From Flavobacteriaceae bacterium UBA7446 (GTDB lineage Bacteria > Bacteroidota > Bacteroidia > Flavobacteriales > Flavobacteriaceae): a stretch of DNA of 5,828 nucleotides. Below are positions 1-5,828 of the stretch, in pieces. Below the pieces are notes generated by a model. The model did no database searches and was not told where the DNA came from. It worked only from the letters and a program-made list of their open reading frames with translations. Made by a program: the position numbers and the translations under genes. The stretch is taken from assembly GCA_002478685.1 (NCBI GenBank), contig DLPY01000075.1, positions 1 to 5,828 on the forward strand, given 5' to 3'. Every line of letters starts with the position of its first letter. Position 1 is the stretch's first letter.

Positions 1-934
1 GAAAAATATAAATATCATTCTACTTAGTGTTTTTGCTTCTTTACTTATGATATCTTGTGAAGACCAAAGCACGTTTAATAATCCAGCTACTCACGAATTA
101 GAATTGGGATCTCACATTAAATTTGAAACCTCACCAGCAGCATCATTTAGTTCTGTTGCTGGTTTTGCAATTAATGGTACACTTTTAGATGTTAATAATA
201 ATACCCAATCTTATTCAGTTTCTATAAATGCTCTTATTAGTGGAGTAAGTTATAATGCTGAAGACGCATTTGTTTACACATCCTTTCCATCTGAAATTAA
301 TATTACTGTAGCAGATATTGCTTCTGCTTTAAATATTGATCAAAGTGAGATTTCAATGGGTGATTTCTTCGAGTTTTATGGCACAGCCACCAGGAACGAT
401 GGTACGGTATTTTTACCACTAGATCCTGACTACGGACCAGACAAAGACAATACAAATATTGGATATACTGAAAGAAATTTGATCAATAACGCGTCATACA
501 ATTCTGCAATGTACTTTAATGCTATTTTAGCGTGTCCACTTCCAAGTAATTCATTTATTGGAGAATACGTATTAACTGCTGATACTCAAAATGTAATGTA
601 TGGTGCCCCCACATTTGTAACGCCAGTTACAGTTACACTAGAAGCATCATCTGTATATCAAAGATCATTTGAAATTGATTATCTAACTGGTCTTGGTTTT
701 GATACTAATGATACATTTGTATTGGATTTTATTTGTGGAGGTGTTGACGCAAATAGCTTCATACCTTTTGGCCTATCATGTGGCGGGGGTTTATATGCTT
801 CTGGTGATGGTACTTATACACCCTATGACGATTCTGATGACTCCGTAATTACTGTGAGTTTTATAGATAATGCACTACCAGATTGTTCCGGATATTCTCC
901 TGTACCAATAACATTTACTTTAACAAAAATTTAA
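1..934 (+). CDS. Predicted surface lipoprotein, 5' end just outside the window
   Basis: I do not recognise a named family with certainty. The frame is open from base 2, and base 1 (g) fits the last base of an ATG lying two bases before the window; that would give a 311-residue protein. The first 19 residues form a lipoprotein signal peptide: an N-terminal Lys, a hydrophobic run and the lipobox LMISC, with Cys20 as the lipidated residue. The ATG at 47 sits inside this signal and is not the real start. Acidic EDQ follows the Cys, which suits surface export in Bacteroidota. Residues about 35-140 look like one beta-rich domain (GDFFEFYGTATRNDG at 121-135). Residues about 178-311 form a second, with Cys179, 246, 261 and 296 that could make two disulfides. 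This layout resembles lipoproteins encoded after SusC/SusD pairs in flavobacteria; that is recollection, not a search result. It lies four bases before the next lipoprotein gene, so they are likely cotranscribed. No catalytic motif is seen. Confidence 0.8.
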   Translation, partial: KNINIILLSVFASLLMISCEDQSTFNNPATHELELGSHIKFETSPAASFSSVAGFAINGTLLDVNNNTQSYSVSINALISGVSYNAEDAFVYTSFPSEINITVADIASALNIDQSEISMGDFFEFYGTATRNDGTVFLPLDPDYGPDKDNTNIGYTERNLINNASYNSAMYFNAILACPLPSNSFIGEYVLTADTQNVMYGAPTFVTPVTVTLEASSVYQRSFEIDYLTGLGFDTNDTFVLDFICGGVDANSFIPFGLSCGGGLYASGDGTYTPYDDSDDSVITVSFIDNALPDCSGYSPVPITFTLTKI

Positions 935-938
935 AAAA

Positions 939-1829
939 ATGAAAATGAAGATATTTAAATATTTATTATTGTTAGCCGCTTTTGTTGCTATTTCTTGTGG
1001 TGACGATGATTATTCAGTAGAATATATTGATACAGAAGTTAAAACACCTGTTTCTGGTACGATAACAAGTAGCAGAACAAAGGTAGCTTCCACTACCCAG
1101 TTGTCATTCATCGTAAATTTAGACCAAACATTCACTTATGATGCTGCAATTACTGTAGCTATTACAGAAACATGTAACTCCTTAAGTTTTCTTAGTGCAA
1201 ATTCTAGTACAGTAGTTACTCTAACAGCAGGTTCAACTACTGCTACAGGTTCTATAACAGTACCTGCTTTAAGTAACGAAGATACAGTCGGTGGTTGGGT
1301 TGGTTTATCCAACTGTACTGCTTTAACTGTAACTGGAATTGCTTTATATGAAACTGTTGATGTTGCTGGTACTTCATATGACGTTGATGACCCTTTCATA
1401 ATCGAAAATATTTCTACTCCACTTGTCTTAACTGACTTACAAGGCTCTTGGATGGAGGCTCAACCAGACGCAGGTTCGTTACAAATTTGTCTTGACTGGG
1501 AGGGACCTTATTCAGATAATGACATTGATTTATATGTATACAATGCTGCTCTTACTAAAGCGTATGAAAGTTCAGAATCAGGTTCTAGATGGGAAGGAGA
1601 CTGGTTCAATAATAGTGGTAACGAAAATCACCCTGATGGAGATTATGTAGTTTATGTTTCTCCATACTCAATGGCAACTGCAAGCACAGACGCTGCATTG
1701 CACTTTACCCATCCAGATGGAACTGTAGACTACATTGAATTTGCAGTTACTGGTAACATGTTTGCTGCTGATATTACTTTAAGCACCGACGCTAATGGAG
1801 TTAAAAGTTATGTTGTAACACCTAGATAA
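939..1829 (+). CDS. Predicted surface lipoprotein with C-terminal beta-sandwich domain
   Basis: This 296-residue protein has a clear lipoprotein signal: MKMK, a hydrophobic stretch and the lipobox VAISC with Cys20. The following residues, GDDDYS, are an acidic run like the export signals that send Bacteroidota lipoproteins to the cell surface. Residues about 36-138 form a Thr/Ser/Val-rich Ig-like or Calx-beta-like domain, with TVVTLTAGSTTATGSITVP at 91-109. Residues about 180-282 are distinct: LDWEGPYSDNDIDLYVY (185-201), an aromatic stretch with Trp218 and Trp222, and HPDGDYVVYVSPYS (231-244). The pattern of a Trp-containing strand, DxDLYV and GDYxVYV recalls PPC-like or DUF2135-like beta-sandwiches, and the acidic loop at 191-198 could bind a metal. 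Translation starts four bases after the previous stop, behind an A-rich leader; an in-frame ATG at 945 is a possible alternative start. A terminator follows. Function is probably ligand binding at the cell surface, by inference only. Confidence 0.82.
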   Translation: MKMKIFKYLLLLAAFVAISCGDDDYSVEYIDTEVKTPVSGTITSSRTKVASTTQLSFIVNLDQTFTYDAAITVAITETCNSLSFLSANSSTVVTLTAGSTTATGSITVPALSNEDTVGGWVGLSNCTALTVTGIALYETVDVAGTSYDVDDPFIIENISTPLVLTDLQGSWMEAQPDAGSLQICLDWEGPYSDNDIDLYVYNAALTKAYESSESGSRWEGDWFNNSGNENHPDGDYVVYVSPYSMATASTDAALHFTHPDGTVDYIEFAVTGNMFAADITLSTDANGVKSYVVTPR

Positions 1830-1845
1830 TTTAAACTTTACAATT

Positions 1846-1878
1846 AAAAAACCTATTCGAATGAATAGGTTTTTTTTT
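1846..1878 (+). terminator. Intrinsic terminator of the lipoprotein operon
   Basis: ACCTATTC (1851-1858) pairs perfectly with GAATAGGT (1863-1870) around a four-base GAAT loop. The stem can extend by pairing the A run at 1846-1850 with the first T's after it. Nine T's (1870-1878) follow on the plus strand, 17 bases after the stop of the second lipoprotein gene. On the minus strand the same hairpin is followed by six T's, so it may also stop transcription coming from the convergent peptidase gene. Confidence 0.9.
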
Positions 1879-2022
1879 GATATTAAGTATGATAGCAAAT
1901 TAATTTGTTAGTGGAAGTAAGTTATCATTTAAAAAAGGTAGTAGGATTTGTAGCGTCGTAAAATTCCAATTTATTTTTTTGTATAATAACCAATCCAGAA
2001 AAAATATTATTTAAATCAATGC

Positions 2023-2036
2023 ACTAATATATTAGT
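2023..2036. repeat. 14-base perfect palindrome in the intergenic gap
   Basis: ACTAATATATTAGT is a perfect inverted repeat with no loop, located 34 bases past the stop codon of the peptidase gene and inside the 1879-2069 gap. It could be a dyad operator or a weak 3'-end hairpin, but it is AT-rich and may be chance. The nearest T run on the minus strand is over 15 bases further on, so it is a poor terminator. I see nothing else convincing in this gap, on either strand. Confidence 0.3.
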
Positions 2037-2069
2037 CCAAACTAAAAAAGGTATAAAGGAAGTATTTTA

Positions 2070-3878
2070 CTATTGTTTAATAAATTTAATTGGTTGAATG
2101 GGTAATTTCAAATTTTTGCTACTTACAAGGTTTATAAAAAATAATCCACTTGACAAATTGGACACATCTATTTTAGAAATATTATAATCAAGATTTAAAT
2201 AACCTTCTACTACTATCTTGCCGGAAATATTAATAATAGTAAATTTATCAAACTGCCTTGGAAGAGGTTGGGTAACAAAAATAAATTCTTGTATTGGATT
2301 TGGATAAATACTAAATTCATTTTTCATCATTATGTTATTACTTAAACTAGTATAACATTCTGAAATACCGACTCTATTAGTGTAATCACAAAAATCAATG
2401 TTCATTGATCTATCAAGGTTTGCTAATACAGGATTTATAAAATCATCTATGTAACCGCCACCATCATATCCAGAGCTACTGGCGTAATACATCAAAGAAC
2501 CATCAGTTGTAACATGCCCCATTCCGAGTGCGTGACCAAACTCGTGTGCAGAAGTAGAGTGAAAATCTCGTTGTGCAAAAGAAACATTTCCTTCATCGTA
2601 ACTCCAACTCATTGTATCAAGAAATCCTATATCAATCTCACTAAATGCATATACCTCATCAACAACTTCACCTTCAGAGTTAGAATAAGTACAAACCATT
2701 AATGAAGGTGCACAAATACCAAGATAACTTGATTTTCCATCAAAAGTAATTGAATTAATATTATCCCCACGAGTACGGGTATTATTACTTGTAACTTCGT
2801 CGGAAAGAACAAAATCAAAACCAGCATTACAAGACCAGCGATCTATTACTTCTTGAACTGCATTTCGTGCATTAGGAGTATTATTAAATTCTTCACTAAC
2901 CTTAAATGTCCATTTACCATTTGAAACATGATCTGAATTATTATCATTATCACCTAAATGAATTATAGGAAATTCTACTGAAGTTAAATAATTATTTCCG
3001 TCAGCATAATTCCAAATATTGTAAGGAATTTCAATTGTTTGTTCACTTTCTATTATTGTTCCATCGGATTTTTGTATTCTTATTGTACCAGAGCCTGAGT
3101 TATCAGGGACTCTAATTTGAATTTCAGTATCTGTCCATGAAATAATATTACTTCTAAAAGATTCGTTCCAAGAAGAACCACCATTATCTGCATTTCTAAA
3201 AAGTACTGATGCATTTGACGGTACAAAACTAAATTCACCAAATCCAGATCCGCTAATTGTTAATATTTCTTTGTTACCTCCACCAATTGTGGTAGGACTT
3301 ATTGAATTAATCGATGCAGTTGAATTAGGTGAAATTACAACAAAGTCATCCCCTTCAACAATAACCTCTTTTTTATCAGTTAATTCAAAAACTTTGTCGC
3401 TAAATTCTTTATTGGATTTAAAATTTAATATTGGATTTGATATTATGCCGTTAAAATTATCAAAATTAAAAAAACTTAATTCGCCTGAGTTGGGTCTAAA
3501 AATTTCATTTGGTGAATTATACCCTATTAGTTTCAAGTTTTTTTCTTTTTTAAGTATAAAATATCCCTTGCTATTAGGGCTTAATTTTAATGAATGTGAG
3601 GCTAATTGAATTTCATCTCCCACTTTACCTCCAGGAACTACTATACGTACTAAAGAATTTGAAACACCCTTGTAAAGTTCGTTAACTTGAACAGAATAAA
3701 CAGTAAAAATATTGTTGTCTGTATCATTTATATAAGACTCTTGATTTACAAGTTTCCCTCTGATTACAATATCTGACTCAACTATATCGGTTTCAAGTTC
3801 ATAATTCGGTTTATGAAACTGAGCGAAAGAAAAATTTAAAATAAATATGTATATGATTGTATGGTAAAAATAACGCAT
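2070..3878 (-). CDS. Secreted matrixin-like zinc metallopeptidase with IPT/TIG and T9SS sorting domains
   Basis: This 602-residue protein probably cleaves proteins outside the cell. Residues 1-19 are a Sec signal peptide ending in FSFA. Residues about 25-115 form a beta-rich domain (DIVESDIVIRGKL at 31-43, LYKG at 68-71). Residues about 187-285 resemble an IPT/TIG Ig-like domain (INSISPTTIGGG at 190-201, ISGSGFG at 208-214). The catalytic domain spans about 318-500. It has the zinc motif HEFGHALGMGH (445-455), with His445, 449 and 455 as ligands and Glu446 as the catalytic base. A Met-turn with Met463 lies eight residues beyond the third His, the matrixin spacing, and EIDIGFL at 414-420 fits the strand before the active site. 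Residues about 519-602 match a T9SS type A sorting domain (YPNP at 525-528, VSNLSSGLFFINL at 572-584, a basic end), implying export by gliding-type secretion and surface anchoring or release. The gene is AT-rich compared with rlmB and stands alone. M10 is the best family guess; M12 or M43 are alternatives. Confidence 0.9.
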   Translation of the reverse strand: MRYFYHTIIYIFILNFSFAQFHKPNYELETDIVESDIVIRGKLVNQESYINDTDNNIFTVYSVQVNELYKGVSNSLVRIVVPGGKVGDEIQLASHSLKLSPNSKGYFILKKEKNLKLIGYNSPNEIFRPNSGELSFFNFDNFNGIISNPILNFKSNKEFSDKVFELTDKKEVIVEGDDFVVISPNSTASINSISPTTIGGGNKEILTISGSGFGEFSFVPSNASVLFRNADNGGSSWNESFRSNIISWTDTEIQIRVPDNSGSGTIRIQKSDGTIIESEQTIEIPYNIWNYADGNNYLTSVEFPIIHLGDNDNNSDHVSNGKWTFKVSEEFNNTPNARNAVQEVIDRWSCNAGFDFVLSDEVTSNNTRTRGDNINSITFDGKSSYLGICAPSLMVCTYSNSEGEVVDEVYAFSEIDIGFLDTMSWSYDEGNVSFAQRDFHSTSAHEFGHALGMGHVTTDGSLMYYASSSGYDGGGYIDDFINPVLANLDRSMNIDFCDYTNRVGISECYTSLSNNIMMKNEFSIYPNPIQEFIFVTQPLPRQFDKFTIINISGKIVVEGYLNLDYNISKIDVSNLSSGLFFINLVSSKNLKLPIQPIKFIKQ

Positions 3879-3887
3879 TTTTTATAG

Positions 3888-3895
3888 TAAATTTA
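3888..3895. promoter_or_regulatory. Possible shared -7 element between divergent genes
   Basis: TAAATTTA is a self-complementary octamer in the 30-base gap between the divergent peptidase and rlmB starts. It differs by one base from the Bacteroidota -7 consensus TAnnTTTG on both strands. On the minus strand a TTG lies 21 bases upstream (at 3917-3919, inside rlmB), acceptable as a -33 element. No TTG is suitably spaced on the plus strand. AAATTTAC also occurs twice in direct orientation, at 3889-3896 and 3900-3907. AT-rich sequence makes chance matches likely. Confidence 0.25.
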
Positions 3896-3908
3896 CGAAA
3901 AATTTACA

Positions 3909-4628
3909 ATGAGTAACAATATTGTTTATGGTATTAATTCTATACGTGAAGTTATTCAAAACCCTTCAAGAATTCAAAAAGTATTTATTGAAAACGGGGT
4001 GAGCTCTCCTGCAGCGCAAAAACTCAAAGAAGAAGTCATACATTCGGGTGTGTCTTATTCCTTTGTTCCCGAACAAAAACTACACAAACACACCAAAGAA
4101 AACCACCAAGGATTTGTGGCACTTATTGGCGAAATTCAATTTGCATCCCTAGAGAACATAATTGATATAAATAAACAACAGCTATTTCTTTTGCTAGACG
4201 GCGTAACCGATGTGCGAAATTTTGGTGCAATTATTCGTTCGGCTGTGGGATTAGGTGCCAGTGGTATTATCATAGGGCAAACAGGCGCTGCACCACTAAA
4301 CGACATTGCCATTCAGGCATCAGCAGGCGGTGCTTTTCATATTCCCATCATTCGCGTGAGCCATCTTAAAGATGCTATGTATTTGCTAAAATCACATGGG
4401 GTCACTCTATTGGGATGTACCGAAAAAGCAGATAAAGATATTAGCGAAACCAACTTAAACCAATCTATTGGAATTGTTATGGGCAATGAAAGCAAAGGAA
4501 TTAGTAAAGGGGTTCTAAATCTCTGTGATGAACACATTAAAATACCTATTAATGACACGCTTGACTCCTACAATGTTTCTGTAGCTACTGCAATAGTCCT
4601 TTACGAATATCACCGCCAAAATAATTAG
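3909..4628 (+). CDS. rlmB: 23S rRNA (guanosine-2'-O)-methyltransferase RlmB, TrmH/SpoU family
   Basis: This 239-residue SPOUT enzyme is expected to transfer a methyl group from S-adenosylmethionine to the 2'-OH of a guanosine in the 23S rRNA peptidyl-transferase region (G2251 in E. coli numbering). Residues 4-72 are the substrate-binding domain, opening with IVYGINSIREVI and ending at HQGFVALI. The knotted catalytic domain has all three family motifs. Motif 1 is DVRNFGAIIRSA (101-112), with Arg110 the expected catalytic Arg. Motif 2 is GIVMGNESKGIS (188-199). Motif 3 is DSYNVSVATAIVLYEY (219-234), where Tyr stands in place of the Leu of the common SLNVSVA. Length is typical for the family. 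The ATG at 3909 fits the family start and is preceded by an A/T-rich leader with no Shine-Dalgarno site. The stop overlaps the convergent HAD gene by four bases. A closely related TrmH-family paralogue acting on another site is the main alternative. Confidence 0.88.
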   Translation: MSNNIVYGINSIREVIQNPSRIQKVFIENGVSSPAAQKLKEEVIHSGVSYSFVPEQKLHKHTKENHQGFVALIGEIQFASLENIIDINKQQLFLLLDGVTDVRNFGAIIRSAVGLGASGIIIGQTGAAPLNDIAIQASAGGAFHIPIIRVSHLKDAMYLLKSHGVTLLGCTEKADKDISETNLNQSIGIVMGNESKGISKGVLNLCDEHIKIPINDTLDSYNVSVATAIVLYEYHRQNN

Positions 4629-5314
4629 AGTAAGAATTTTAGTTCCTTTAGTTTGTCAATCTCGGTATAATGTGATGGATACTTTTTCTCCAAAGGCATA
4701 AAGTGTATGGCGTGCATACCTGTGGCTAAGGCGCCTTCAATGTCAGCTTCCAAATTATCCCCAATCATTACGGCTTCATCAGATGCAACTTGACCAACCT
4801 TTAGTGCATATCTAAATATTTTAGGATCGGGCTTTTTTACTCCCACAGATGAAGAGTCGGTTATGGTTTCGAAAAAGGGTAACAATCCCGAATTTTTCAT
4901 TTTAAAGTACTGTACATCCTGAAAACCGTTGGTTATAACATGCAATGAATAATGTGGCTTCAGTGCTGTTAGGATTTTTATTGCACCTTCAAAAAGAACA
5001 TTATACTCTGGCAATGTTTGAATATAAGCATCGGATAAATCGTCTATAAAAGCGTTTGTGGTTGGGTAATTAAGTGTATCAAAAACTGTTTTGAGTCGCT
5101 CAAAACGTAAGATTTCCTTGTCAATTTCACCAGTTCTGTAACGTTTCCAATAAATGTTGTTGTTTGGAATATATACCTCTAAAAATTGATGTAAATCCAA
5201 TCCGATTTTATACTCTTGAAAAAGACTTTCAAAAGCCAAAGCAGAATTTGTTTCAAAATCCCAAAGGGTGTGATCCAAATCAAAATAAAGGGCTTTTATT
5301 TGATGCTTATTCAT
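4625..5314 (-). CDS. yjjG: HAD-superfamily phosphatase, YjjG-like pyrimidine 5'-nucleotidase
   Basis: This 229-residue cytoplasmic protein has all four HAD motifs. Motif I is FDLDHTLWDF (11-20), with nucleophile Asp12 and acid/base Asp14. Motif II is VITNG (126-130) with Thr128. Motif III is KKPDPKIF (160-167) with Lys161. Motif IV is IGDNLEADIEGA (184-195), with Asp186 and Asp191 for magnesium. Residues about 20-110 form a helical cap, typical of subfamily I. The layout and the FDLDHTLWDF opening match proteins I know from Bacteroidota as YjjG-family nucleotidases, which in E. coli remove phosphate from pyrimidine nucleotides, including non-canonical ones. Substrate cannot be read from sequence, and another small phosphate ester such as phosphoglycolate is possible. 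Its ATG lies inside the end of the upstream deacetylase-like gene (8-base overlap), which suggests translational coupling in one operon. Confidence 0.85.
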   Translation of the reverse strand: MNKHQIKALYFDLDHTLWDFETNSALAFESLFQEYKIGLDLHQFLEVYIPNNNIYWKRYRTGEIDKEILRFERLKTVFDTLNYPTTNAFIDDLSDAYIQTLPEYNVLFEGAIKILTALKPHYSLHVITNGFQDVQYFKMKNSGLLPFFETITDSSSVGVKKPDPKIFRYALKVGQVASDEAVMIGDNLEADIEGALATGMHAIHFMPLEKKYPSHYTEIDKLKELKFLL

Positions 5315-5828
5315 GATTTAATATCTTAGTTAACGTAGCTAAAAACGATGCGTTTTTAGTTCGAGAGTTAAAACTTTCATTGGTTAGGGACACCAAAAAG
5401 GGAGCTTTTAGATTTGTAAGTCTCTCGTGGTAAGCCAAGTATAGCTGTCGCATTTTTCTAGAAAAACGCTGATTACGAATATGAGCTTCACTTAAGCAAA
5501 CAGGATGAATAGTAAGCGGCGTTTGTTGTTCATCACCCAAATCGTAAAAACGGAATGAAAATGCTGTACTTGCCCGAAAACCAGGTGCATCGGCATACTG
5601 CATAGAGTAATCATTTTTAATACCAAGCGATGAAAATAATCTATAGGTATATGGAAATCTCAATACTAATTTGTGCTGACGAATAGCTTTAATTGGGCGG
5701 TGAATCAAGCCTACAAAGCGCTCTAAATCGGGGCGTAATGCAGCGTCATTTACAGACGACTCGAATGATGCCAAAGGAGCAGTAGGCGCATAATCTGAAA
5801 TACTTTTTATTTCTTGTTGGTGTGTGGC
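5307..5828 (-). CDS. Polysaccharide-deacetylase-family protein, C-terminal part (runs off the window)
   Basis: The reading frame is open to the window edge, giving 173 visible C-terminal residues, so the N-terminal part lies outside. A TTG at 5774 could be mistaken for a start, but 18 further in-frame codons precede it without a stop, so it is an internal Leu. The visible part has IRQHKLVLRFPYTYR (49-63, counted from the edge), GIKNDYSMQYADAPGFRAST (69-88) and FRFYDLGDE (92-100), followed by LTIHP. This closely fits the pattern SRQH, P-TY, GI-DYSMGYA-GFR-T, FYDL of flavobacterial polysaccharide-deacetylase-family (NodB-like, DUF7033-containing) proteins. The usual Gly of DYSMGYA is Gln here. 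The metal-binding motifs would lie further upstream, so catalytic competence cannot be judged. The expected role is in cell-envelope or extracellular polysaccharide modification, inferred from the family. It overlaps the HAD gene downstream and is probably cotranscribed with it. Confidence 0.75.
   Translation of the reverse strand, partial: ATHQQEIKSISDYAPTAPLASFESSVNDAALRPDLERFVGLIHRPIKAIRQHKLVLRFPYTYRLFSSLGIKNDYSMQYADAPGFRASTAFSFRFYDLGDEQQTPLTIHPVCLSEAHIRNQRFSRKMRQLYLAYHERLTNLKAPFLVSLTNESFNSRTKNASFLATLTKILNHE

Noticed and set aside
47..49. ATG at 47 as the start of the first gene
   Set aside because: It falls within a lipoprotein signal peptide whose earlier codons are in frame and open to base 2.
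1136..1399. Minus-strand open frame of 87 codons inside the second lipoprotein gene
   Set aside because: It lies wholly antisense to a gene with a clear signal peptide and domain pattern, and its product has low-complexity Val/Thr/Ala composition mirroring the Thr-rich coding strand.
2023..2036. Palindrome as an intrinsic terminator of the peptidase gene
   Set aside because: The stem is almost all A/T with no room for a loop, and no T run follows directly on the minus strand.
1879..2069. Possible small RNA or small protein gene in the intergenic gap
   Set aside because: Only very short frames are present, no good -7/-33 promoter pair was found, and no stable GC-containing hairpin beyond the terminator at 1846-1878 is visible.
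2514..2702. Plus-strand open frame of 62 codons opposite the peptidase catalytic domain
   Set aside because: It is antisense to the zinc motif region; its product has no recognisable motif and no convincing promoter or leader.
3271..3609. Plus-strand open frame of 112 codons opposite the peptidase N-terminal half
   Set aside because: The Leu/Ser/Lys-rich product is what AT-rich antisense sequence gives; the opposite strand has a coherent secreted multidomain protein.
4337..4558. Minus-strand open frame of 73 codons inside rlmB
   Set aside because: It is antisense to the conserved SPOUT motif 2 of rlmB and shows no features of its own.
5772..5774. TTG as the start of the deacetylase-like gene
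   Set aside because: The frame stays open upstream to the window edge, and family members are much longer, so this is an internal Leu codon.

Overview
The window most likely comes from a marine or environmental member of the Bacteroidota, probably the family Flavobacteriaceae. The evidence is low GC, A-rich leaders in place of Shine-Dalgarno sites, two lipoproteins with acidic residues just after the lipid-bearing cysteine, and a secreted peptidase carrying a C-terminal type IX secretion (T9SS) type A sorting domain. The assignment rests on these hallmarks only; no species can be named.

Left block (1-1878, plus strand): two lipoprotein genes four bases apart, ended by a clear intrinsic terminator. 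The first gene begins just before the window: its frame is open to base 2 and base 1 fits the G of the missing ATG. Both proteins look like cell-surface beta-rich lipoproteins of the kind often found downstream of SusC/SusD-type outer-membrane uptake genes. No SusC or SusD is visible here, so that role is inferred.

Middle (1879-3908): a 191-base non-coding gap after the terminator, then a minus-strand gene for a 602-residue secreted matrixin-like zinc metallopeptidase. Its order is signal peptide, N-terminal domain, IPT/TIG-like domain, catalytic domain and T9SS sorting domain. It is AT-richer than the genes to its right. Only 30 bases separate its start from the divergent rlmB start.

Right block (3909-5828): housekeeping genes. 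rlmB (23S rRNA 2'-O-methyltransferase) is on the plus strand. Its last four bases overlap the end of a convergent minus-strand gene for a YjjG-like HAD phosphatase. That gene overlaps by 8 bases the 3' end of an upstream minus-strand gene that runs off the window and resembles the C-terminal part of flavobacterial polysaccharide-deacetylase-family proteins. These last two genes probably form an operon.

The most unusual items are the lipoprotein pair, especially the C-terminal domain of the second, and the multidomain matrixin-like peptidase with no cysteine switch. I found no CRISPR array, tRNA, rRNA, transposase or clear defence system.
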